Source of the DNA: Phycisphaerae bacterium
GTDB taxonomy: Bacteria; Planctomycetota; Phycisphaerae; UBA1845
Direction: 5' to 3'
DNA: 43,319 bases
Assembly: GCA_029260215.1 (NCBI GenBank)
Contig: JAJDDQ010000043.1
Span: 1 to 43,319 of the forward strand
Every line of letters starts with the position of its first letter. The first letter of the stretch is position 1. The position numbers and the translations under genes are program-made. Below are positions 17,901-24,152 of the stretch, piece after piece. The notes beneath the pieces are model-generated. The model was given only the letters and a program-made list of their open reading frames with translations, was not told the DNA's origin and did not search any database.

Positions 17901-19205
17901 CACCGGAGAAGCCAGCACGACGCGCGTCCCGCCCCCGTGACGCAGCGAATCGGCGATGCCGGCTGACACTTCCCAAAACGCGAAAAGGAGCAGCAGCATC
18001 AGATGCGTCAGGAGTGACAGAAGGAGGCACTTGACCAGTAAGCTCAATCGACGATCGCGGGCCTCTCGCCATAGTGCCAGCAGCGCAAGCGCAGCAAGAA
18101 GCAGCAGGAGCAGCCAAAGCAGATTGATTCCGATGGCATCCCACCAGCCTGCCCAGTCGATCCCCGGTGCAGCGGTTTCGCTTTGTACGAAAACCTCGCG
18201 CGACGCGCTGTAGAAAATGTCGTAGCGATTTCGCTCGACGGTCGGCCCGTCCGATGCGGTGGCTGATCGATCCGAACTGAAGTAAAGCCCGAACCCGCCC
18301 ATGAGCAGTCCTGCGTCGAGTTCGTTGGCGGGCGTGTTGACGGTTACGCCCAGGTTTTCCACATCGATGTGTTTCCCATCGAAACGGCGCGCTCGATACA
18401 GGTCGAAACCGCCCGCTCCGCCGGGCCTGTCGGAAGCGAAGTAGAGAAAATCACCGAACGGGCTGACGGCCGGTGCGCCGTCGTTGTACGGCGTGTTCAG
18501 CGCGCGAATCGCTTCCGCTTCGCCGGGGCCTGCACCGGTTAGCACGGCTGCGTAGAGATCGTAATCGCGATGGAACAAGTCCTCGCGGACGGTCGCGGGC
18601 CAGGCTTCGGGATCGGGTTGTCGCCCGTCGTCCGGTCGCGGGCGATTCGATGCGAAATAGAGCACACCATCGTCGGGTGACAATGCCGGCCCGTATTCGT
18701 TGAACGGGCTGTTGATGTTAGGCCCGAGGTTGAGCGGTTCGTGCCAGCCGCTTGGGCCTTGATGTGCGACCCACAGATCGTACCCACCTTCACCTCCGAG
18801 ACGATCCGAGTAAAAGTACAGCGACTTTCCGTCGGCAGACGGTTGCGGGCCGAGTTCTTCGTATTCCGTGTTGATGCCGTTTACCGGCTTCGGCTCGGAC
18901 CAACCGTCAATCGTGCGTTCTGTGAAGAGGATATCCGCGTTTTGCCCTGCTTGGCCGCGTACGAAAAAGAGCGTCGATTCATCGGCTGAGATGCGCGGCT
19001 CGTAGTCGTCTATGGTCGAGTTGATCGTGTCGGGCAGGCGTGTCGGCGGTTGCCAGAGCACATCGCGCGGCTCGACACGATCGGTGGATTCGCGAATCGT
19101 CTCGCCATCGGTATAGACGCGGACGGTGCGAGGCCGAAGCATCCACGCTGTCGTGACAGCCGCGGTGGTTGCGAGAATCAGGATGAGCAGTGCGTACTTC
19201 TTCAA
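14949..19205 (-). CDS. Giant PD40-propeller / TonB-like helix / terpenoid-cyclase-like toroid membrane protein
   Basis: The product has 1418 residues. It starts at a TTG (19205) with AAGG nine bases upstream. An N-terminal membrane helix (about 5-22) is followed by a PD40-type beta-propeller (about 55-335; repeats such as GPALSPDDGVLYFASNRP). Two membrane helices lie at about 359-379 and 393-411; the second reads CLLLSLLTHLMLLLLFAFW and contains S397-x-x-x-H401, the spacing of the essential Ser and His of TonB. A low-complexity Pro/Asp/Ala linker spans about 430-860. Residues about 865-1190 form a squalene-cyclase/prenyltransferase-like toroid (ALIWLANHQSPDGRWDS, RALDWLLEHQADDGNLG). A carboxypeptidase-regulatory-like domain (about 1198-1285) and a C-terminal beta domain finish it. 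The toroid lacks the DxDD cyclase acid motif, so enzyme activity is unlikely. It lies 39 bases downstream of exbD and is probably that motor's partner. Confidence 0.8.
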   Translation of the reverse strand: MKKYALLILILATTAAVTTAWMLRPRTVRVYTDGETIRESTDRVEPRDVLWQPPTRLPDTINSTIDDYEPRISADESTLFFVRGQAGQNADILFTERTIDGWSEPKPVNGINTEYEELGPQPSADGKSLYFYSDRLGGEGGYDLWVAHQGPSGWHEPLNLGPNINSPFNEYGPALSPDDGVLYFASNRPRPDDGRQPDPEAWPATVREDLFHRDYDLYAAVLTGAGPGEAEAIRALNTPYNDGAPAVSPFGDFLYFASDRPGGAGGFDLYRARRFDGKHIDVENLGVTVNTPANELDAGLLMGGFGLYFSSDRSATASDGPTVERNRYDIFYSASREVFVQSETAAPGIDWAGWWDAIGINLLWLLLLLLAALALLALWREARDRRLSLLVKCLLLSLLTHLMLLLLFAFWEVSAGIADSLRHGGGTRVVLASPVQAGEITGQIRGRLTDVETPEFAETTDTRVEHELNHDAPASTVQLTVDRAPIDFSKRIETDASARESAPAIDLADARTAMLENDHRPTEPAKPVDLVLPSEGDRNTVSETVESDRPIADIPASRSAVRAAEPVQPIDSTRSPEAIIDRSRIEPDVPFTDTVASREAPAPPAMPTIATVSAQAPLSRWKNDFRIPNANQAEPRIAQTEPEAGVTATASPDSPRSPALSASNEAHVTIPMAAVAPVSPSGTNEQETSVANWPDALADAQTAAPWHIPLPKKDATDPAANIQLDLPEAISNVERAMADGAQPSHSVAKRFDSVRMDSPVLDLTDTPPPSQVHIDSAIRPANPTAADTSLVDALPEDVVAHASFAPSPMLSESLLRVRDINEPAQPADSAIFDGLRLPQETFAHDNPFALRQPEKREQTLEEIGGNDQTEEAVRRALIWLANHQSPDGRWDSAEFDATCDQCDAPSEIDVDVTTTGLATLAFLGAHHTHIDDGRYAQTVSRALDWLLEHQADDGNLGDSESMYSHGIAALALAEAFAMTGDVRLLHPLRRAVAFIDSSRNRRTGGWGIALDQSADTSVTGWQALALHCARAGGIDVPFASFQSARDWLKNAAAGRHGGLYAYEPGSTPTAGMTAEGLFAQSLLGRSPTDRRTHEAVSFIMDRLPEWETSADTYYWHFATLALHQIKGPAWQRWNDALTRELLAHQHKDQKRSGSWDPSDEWSGVHGRVYQTALNTLTLETYYRYPPMQAQPDMEDAMGVVRGRVTDADTGQLLYGAVVRLNLPGEEPLEVRSARDGVYILFTPEVPDYFALSAYHEGYVPRTANISAADVEGRTFEVDFALDPAREDIIAIETVPDVHHLGNDRFEGRVNSQFQKESEGRVYEATFTVPAEPLQSGNAPAELRIMTKGVQCPHRIYFNGRRFETLQESPRDGSFGEFAIPFDIALLHAGPNVIVIEAVSCRGDLDDFEFVNPRIHIAP

Positions 19206-19244
19206 GTCAGTCAGCCTTTTGGCACATTGAGACCGGGGTCACGA

Positions 19245-19661
19245 TCAGGGTTCGAGAACGGTGTCGAGGTACGGCTCCTGCACGCCGCCGCCCTTGCACA
19301 CGTCAAGCACGCGCACGATGTTTGCGTAGACCGTGCCGCGGTCGCCGCGCACGGTTACTTTTTGCTCGGGGTTGTTGCGGACAGCCTGCACGATCATGTC
19401 GCGCAGCTCGTCCGTCTCCATGCGCCGGCCGGCGACCACGATGCCACCGTCGGCATCCACGTTCACGATAATCTCGCGTAACGCTCCGCTGATCGGGCCG
19501 GAAGACGACGCGAAGGGCAGTGCGATTTGCATTTCGCGTTCGTTCTTTTGAAACGTGGTCGCGACCAGGAAGAAAATCAAAAGCAGGAACACCATGTCGA
19601 TGAGTGGTGTGAGTTCGATGGCCATCACCGGTGTGCCTTCTGCGTTGTTCTTGATCAACAT
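19245..19661 (-). CDS. exbD: ExbD/TolR-type biopolymer transport protein
   Basis: The product has 138 residues, the usual ExbD size. A single N-terminal membrane helix contains the essential Asp (D22 in IELTPLIDMVFLLLIFFLV), which carries protons in the ExbB-ExbD motor. The periplasmic domain (about 60-138; VNVDADGGIVVAGRRM, KVTVRGDRGTVYANIVRVLD) is standard for the family. The start at 19661 has GGAGG nine bases upstream. exbB lies upstream, separated by a 166-base gap containing a dispersed repeat; the 1418-residue TonB-like protein follows after 39 bases. The context points to an energised envelope complex rather than a standard TonB system, since no TonB-dependent receptor is nearby. Confidence 0.92.
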   Translation of the reverse strand: MLIKNNAEGTPVMAIELTPLIDMVFLLLIFFLVATTFQKNEREMQIALPFASSSGPISGALREIIVNVDADGGIVVAGRRMETDELRDMIVQAVRNNPEQKVTVRGDRGTVYANIVRVLDVCKGGGVQEPYLDTVLEP

Positions 19662-19716
19662 GCTCGGGGTTCCTCCGATTGGCGAAGCATTAGTGCATTA
19701 GCGCATGTCACTTGAT

Positions 19717-19799
19717 GGGTGGCACGATCTGCCGGCGTAGCCGGGAGGCCGTGGTTGCTACAGGTTCCCACGGCCTGGCTGCGCCAGACCGTGCCACCC
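19717..19799. repeat. Dispersed inverted repeat, copy in the exbB-exbD gap
   Basis: The ends are GGGTGGCAC (from 19717) and GTGCCACCC (to 19799). The arms continue as 'GATCTGCCGGC...GGCCGTGG' and 'CCACGGCCTGGCTGCGCCAGACC'. It is a relative of the elements at 7133 and 24045 by its ends and layout, but has different arm sequences. It lies inside the predicted operon and could form a strong hairpin between exbB and exbD. Confidence 0.65.
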
Positions 19800-19827
19800 G
19801 ACTCACCAATCGATCTATGTCGTAGCA

Positions 19828-20643
19828 CTAGGCCGTCACCGGTTCGGAATGAACTTCGGACGACTCTTTCTGCGATTGGCCGTTCTGTCCTGTGGGTTCA
19901 GGGTCGCTTGGGCGCGTGCTGCCGGATCGGCCGTGCGTTTCGATGAAATCGACGGTCATGAGATCAATCTCCAGCACGAGCGAATCGATTTTCGCACTCA
20001 CACCGTGGTAGGCGACGAGCACTGGAATCGCGAGCAGCAGGCCTGCGGCTGTTGTGATCATCGCTTCGTAAATGCCTTTGGCGAGCAGTTCCGTTTTGCC
20101 GAGTGCTTCGCCGGAGGTGGCCACCGTTTGAAACGCTTCGATCATCCCGAAAATCGTACCGAGCAGGCCCATCAGGGGCGCGATCGCTCCGATGACCATG
20201 AGCAGGCGGAGGTATCGTCGCAGCTTGAGCACTTCGCGTTCGCCAGCGTCGGTGATGTGTTTTTCGAGAAGCTCGACCGGTTCGTCGAGGCGTTTGATGG
20301 CCGTCGCGAAAATGCTCGCCACGCAACTGCCGTTCTTGCGGCAATACTCGATCGCGTCATCGCGATTGAGGCCATCTTCGGCCAAGACATTTTCCAACCC
20401 GTCCCGAAATTTCGGCGGAATGACGCTCGAGCGCCGCAGCGTCATCATGCGCTCCGCCACCACCGCCATCGCAATAAGCGAGCAGAGCAGGATCGGCACC
20501 ATCATTGGGCCGCCCTTGAGCACGAAATCCCAGACCGACTGCACCTGCAACGACATGTTGGCTGACTCGCCCGAAGCGGTCGAACCGGTGTCAGCCTGCG
20601 CTAAAATTGAAGCACAGATAGCCACTGCACCTGGAATCATCAT
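19828..20643 (-). CDS. exbB: MotA/TolQ/ExbB proton-channel family protein
   Basis: The product has 271 residues. There is a hydrophobic N-terminus (signal-like, MMIPGAVAICASILAQA), as in many planctomycete ExbB proteins, and then three membrane helices (about 44-65, 148-171, 193-213). The family core is intact: MVIGAIAPLMGLLGTIFGMIEAF with T163, and IYEAMITTAAGLLLAIPVL with the conserved Glu E193 and T198, which correspond to E. coli ExbB Glu176 and Thr181. ExbB pentamers surround ExbD and use proton flow to drive a TonB-like partner. The start has AGGAG nine bases upstream. The C-terminal tail (about 240-271) is Ser/Glu/Pro-rich and probably cytoplasmic and disordered. The TPR gene is 65 bases upstream. 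Confidence 0.92.
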   Translation of the reverse strand: MMIPGAVAICASILAQADTGSTASGESANMSLQVQSVWDFVLKGGPMMVPILLCSLIAMAVVAERMMTLRRSSVIPPKFRDGLENVLAEDGLNRDDAIEYCRKNGSCVASIFATAIKRLDEPVELLEKHITDAGEREVLKLRRYLRLLMVIGAIAPLMGLLGTIFGMIEAFQTVATSGEALGKTELLAKGIYEAMITTAAGLLLAIPVLVAYHGVSAKIDSLVLEIDLMTVDFIETHGRSGSTRPSDPEPTGQNGQSQKESSEVHSEPVTA

Positions 20644-20708
20644 CGGGCGAACTCCTCTATTTCAATCTCACGACTTAATGTGCATTCGGTGCCACACGTT
20701 TGACACGT

Positions 20709-23700
20709 TCAACGCCCCGGCAACCCGCCGGCGGACACGACTTCCAGTCGCTTGCCTGCCAGCTTGGCCCACTTCGATTCGGAAAACCGGCTCGCGACTT
20801 CCTGAAACTGCCTGCGCGCTTCGACAGGTTGGCCCAGCTCTTCGAAACATCGCCCCGCCTCAAACAACGCAGCCGCACTCCACTCCGGGTAGCCGTAGTG
20901 AATGTCCACGCCGATCAGCTCGCGAACCGCGTCTTTGTATTGCTTTCTCGCGAAGAGGCACTCTCCGATTTGAAACTGTGCCCGCGCCGCCGTCGGCCCC
21001 TGATGACGCTCGACTACCGGTTTGTAGGCTTTGATCGCGTCGTCGTACCGTCTCTGATTTTCGCGTGCCCAACCCAATCCGAACTGTGCCTGAAACCACA
21101 GGTCGCGATCGGCGAAGTGGTCGAGATATCGCGTGAATGTTTCCTCGCTCTTGGCCCACTCCTGGGCAGAGGCCTGACACTCACCGAGTCGAAGCAGGGC
21201 GGCTGGACAGGCGGGGTCGGCGGCGTATCGCTCCGTCACGCGCTGAAAATGCACTCGGGCACGTTGTGTCGCGTTTGTCTTGTACAGAGATTCACCGCAA
21301 AAATAACCGGCTGACGCAGCCAACGTGCTCGCCGGGAACGCGTTGAGGAATTCCTCCAGGCGAACGGCAGACTCGTCAAAACGCTTCAATTCGAACAGGC
21401 AGACGCCAAGCCGATACATCGCCTGCTCGCGAATGCCTTCGGGGACGCCGGTTGTGTTCGACATCAATCGTTGAAGCAACCCGTACGCAGCCTCAAACCG
21501 CCGCGCTTCCATTTCCATACCAGCCAGGTCGGCTGACGCGTAGACGGACACTTGCTCGCGCCCGTGCCGATCCAGTATTTCCCGGTACGATCGCTGCGCC
21601 GTTTTGGTCTTTCCGAGCTTGCGCGCGCACCACGCCTTTTCGTACAGAACCGCCGCAGCCAGTGCGTCGTCCAACTCATCAAACCCGCGTTTTTCCAGCT
21701 TTTTGACGGCTGCCAGAACGTCTTCGTGCCGGTCCTGCCGGGCGAGGGCGACAATGCGTTGGGCGCGAGCCTCATTGGCACGCGCGGACTTGCCGTAGCG
21801 ATCGATGTGGTTGTCGAAAACTTTCTCTGCCTCAGCGAACCTGTTCGCACTCAGCAACGCCTGTCCCTGAAACAACAGTGCGTCGCCAGCCTCTTTGCTC
21901 TTGCCGGTCATAGCCATCGCCATCTGATCGAAATGTCCGGCGGCGACATCGAATTGCTTCTCGCGCAGGGCGATGGTGCCAAGGTGATTGCGCACGTGCG
22001 GTTCGAACAACGACCCCGGCGATTGCGTCAGGACAAGATTGAACGATTTCTTGGCCTCCGCAAAACGATTCAGCGCCGACAGGCATTGCCCGCGCTCGAA
22101 CATCGCCTGCAAGCGATGCTCGCTGTTCTCGAAACGATTGATAATCACATCGAACGCTTCGATCGCCTCTTTGTGTCGGCTTTGTCGCATCCGAGAGATG
22201 CCGATCATCAGCCATGCGTCGTCGTCAGCCGGCGATTCGTCCTTCAATGAATCCCCGTTCGGTGCGATATTCACAAAGCGACGCAGGTACGTTTCGGACT
22301 CTTCCCAATCGGCCTTTTGGAAACTGATGTCTCCAAGCGCGAAGTACATCGAAGCGTATGCGGGCTTGTCGCCCAAGACTTCGGCGGCGGTGGCCAACTG
22401 CTTGGCAGCGCCCTCCGTCCTGCCCAGGCGGTACATCGCGATGCCCATGCGGTAGCGGGCCTTGCCAGCCTGCTCGCTTTCGGAATGTTTCTTCAGGTAT
22501 CGCTGGTAACTCTTGATCGCGTCTTCAAGCCGGTTGCGAAGAAAGTCATTCTCCGCCGCCAGAAACCGTACAGCCGCGACATGCCCACCCTTCGGAAACC
22601 GCCCGAGATATTCCGAACAGGCATCGAGACTTTGGCCAAAGTCGCCAAGCCGATGCAATGTCGCAGCCAACAGATGTTGAGCGTCGTCGGCCAGCGCGTG
22701 ATTGGTGAATCGATCGAGATAGTCTTTGAGCGCAGACACCGCCGCCTCCAACGTCTCCCCGCGCACAAGCGCTACCCCGCGATCGTAATGCATCTCAGCC
22801 GCAAGAATGCTGTCCGGGTATTTCGCGATGGCGCGGTCCAACCGGTCAGCCGCTTCAACAAAATCACGCTCGCGCAAGCGACACTTGGCCTGCCAGTACG
22901 CAGCCTGATCCGCGAGCGCCAGCGATTCCTGTGCGACGCGATCGAGCAACGTCATGGCCTCTGCGTTTTGCCCCGCGTCCCAATAAATCCGGGCGCGGAG
23001 CAGTCGCGCGGAATGAGCCACGTCGGCATCGGCAAACTCGCCAAGCAGACGGTCCATCAGCTTCGCCGCCTCAGCACCATCCCCGCTGTTGTGAATGATC
23101 GTCGCCAATCCCAGCAACGCTTGCGGTGTGTCCGTGGCGTCTCCCCGCGCAATCACGCGACGATAGTAGCGGGCAGCGTCGGCAGGCCGATTCAATTGAT
23201 GCAAACATTGGCCGGCCAACAATTGCGACCGTTGCGCGTACTCGTCGTCCGCAGCCCCGTCCGCCAGCTTCAGCAGGCGATCGGCAGCGGCTTGGTAATT
23301 GCCGCCCGCCATCTCCGCCAACCCGCCGTAATAATCGATGCGAGAACGGAGCGGGCTTTCAGGCCAATGCTCGCCTACAAGACGCGATCGCCGGGCGGCA
23401 TCTTTATAACGACCGGCGCGGTACAACGCCTCAACCAAACCAGCGGCTGCATCGTCGGCCAGCGCGTGCTCGCTGTACTTTTTGACCACGCGCTCAAACG
23501 CGGCGGCAGCCTTTGCATGCTCCCCAAGCGAGGCCCGACATCTGCCCAAAATCGTGCCGACCTCGGCTGCGAATTCGAATCGAGGCTGACGCACGAGTCG
23601 CTCCAACTGCACCGCAGCCTCCGCGTATCGTTCGAGACGAAACGCCGCGACAGACAGGCCGTAACGTGCGGTGGGCGACTGTTTATCATCCGGAAATGCG

Positions 23701-23894
23701 TCGAGGAAACGGCGGTATTCCTCAATGGCGAGATCGTGCAGGCCTCGGTTGAGAAACCCGTTTCCGCTTTGCAGTGATCGTCGAGCAGCCTCTTTCGAGC
23801 CGGCTTGTTCTTCGGGCGTACCGGCTTGAGTTGTGACCGATAACGCGAGTATCGCGAGACAGGCGGCGCGCAGAGCGAAACGGATCGCACACAT
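20709..23894 (-). CDS. Large exported tetratricopeptide-repeat protein
   Basis: The product has 1061 residues from the ATG at 23894, which has AAGGG upstream and begins a signal peptide (MCAIRFALRAACLAILALSVTTQAG). The frame is open to 23942, but that part lacks a ribosome-binding site. Almost the whole mature chain is TPR helices, roughly 25 or more units (A-x-Y-x-L-G...Y-A-D-A...F-P), including many of the 'YbgF/BamD' style such as AIEEYRRFLDAFPDDKQSPTA. TPR proteins of this kind are periplasmic scaffolds; YbgF (CpoB) works beside Tol-Pal and TonB-type machines. Position just upstream of exbB and exbD, and the same strand, suggest it is a periplasmic partner of that motor. No catalytic domain is seen. 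Confidence 0.87.
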   Translation of the reverse strand: MCAIRFALRAACLAILALSVTTQAGTPEEQAGSKEAARRSLQSGNGFLNRGLHDLAIEEYRRFLDAFPDDKQSPTARYGLSVAAFRLERYAEAAVQLERLVRQPRFEFAAEVGTILGRCRASLGEHAKAAAAFERVVKKYSEHALADDAAAGLVEALYRAGRYKDAARRSRLVGEHWPESPLRSRIDYYGGLAEMAGGNYQAAADRLLKLADGAADDEYAQRSQLLAGQCLHQLNRPADAARYYRRVIARGDATDTPQALLGLATIIHNSGDGAEAAKLMDRLLGEFADADVAHSARLLRARIYWDAGQNAEAMTLLDRVAQESLALADQAAYWQAKCRLRERDFVEAADRLDRAIAKYPDSILAAEMHYDRGVALVRGETLEAAVSALKDYLDRFTNHALADDAQHLLAATLHRLGDFGQSLDACSEYLGRFPKGGHVAAVRFLAAENDFLRNRLEDAIKSYQRYLKKHSESEQAGKARYRMGIAMYRLGRTEGAAKQLATAAEVLGDKPAYASMYFALGDISFQKADWEESETYLRRFVNIAPNGDSLKDESPADDDAWLMIGISRMRQSRHKEAIEAFDVIINRFENSEHRLQAMFERGQCLSALNRFAEAKKSFNLVLTQSPGSLFEPHVRNHLGTIALREKQFDVAAGHFDQMAMAMTGKSKEAGDALLFQGQALLSANRFAEAEKVFDNHIDRYGKSARANEARAQRIVALARQDRHEDVLAAVKKLEKRGFDELDDALAAAVLYEKAWCARKLGKTKTAQRSYREILDRHGREQVSVYASADLAGMEMEARRFEAAYGLLQRLMSNTTGVPEGIREQAMYRLGVCLFELKRFDESAVRLEEFLNAFPASTLAASAGYFCGESLYKTNATQRARVHFQRVTERYAADPACPAALLRLGECQASAQEWAKSEETFTRYLDHFADRDLWFQAQFGLGWARENQRRYDDAIKAYKPVVERHQGPTAARAQFQIGECLFARKQYKDAVRELIGVDIHYGYPEWSAAALFEAGRCFEELGQPVEARRQFQEVASRFSESKWAKLAGKRLEVVSAGGLPGR

Positions 23895-23944
23895 AATGGT
23901 TACCCTTGCGAGATGCTGTGGTTGATTGTTTCGGAAGCCCATTT

Positions 23945-23976
23945 CCGGCGGGCTGACAGACCGCGCAGCCCGCCGG
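23945..23976. repeat. Perfect 11-bp hairpin in the leader of the TPR gene
   Basis: CCGGCGGGCTG (23945-23955) is exactly complementary to CAGCCCGCCGG (23966-23976) with a 10-base loop. It lies about 50 bases upstream of the TPR-protein ATG. No T-run follows on the minus strand, so attenuation would need another mechanism. It could mark the start of a separate transcript, or stabilise or limit expression of the downstream genes. Confidence 0.5.
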
Positions 23977-24044
23977 ACGAAGGCACTGTATCAGGAAAGC
24001 AACGGAATCCGACTAATGCATTGTCACGACTCAATTGATGAGTC

Positions 24045-24125
24045 GGGTGCCCCACGGCTTTAGCCGTGGGAAAGTCGAATCCAAGGGCTTTTCGACTTCC
24101 CCACCTCTGAAGAGGTGGGGCACCC
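24045..24125. repeat. Dispersed inverted repeat, copy 2
   Basis: The ends are GGGTGCCCC and GGGGCACCC. The first arm holds CCACGGCTTTAGCCGTGG and AAGTCGAATCC; the second holds TTCGACTTCCCCACCTC and AGAGGTGGGG. It has the same two arms as copy 1 at 7133-7238 in reversed overall orientation. It lies between the M56 gene and the TPR gene. Confidence 0.7.
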
Positions 24126-24152
24126 ACCCGTCGTTTTAGGGTTGACAAAGCA

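Noticed and set aside
14949-19205. Active squalene-hopene cyclase
   Set aside because: Only the toroid repeats are similar; the DxDD acid motif and the typical length are missing, and no hopanoid genes are nearby.
22317-23777. Plus-strand open frame (486 codons)
   Set aside because: Antisense to the TPR protein; its translation is Arg-rich and without motifs.
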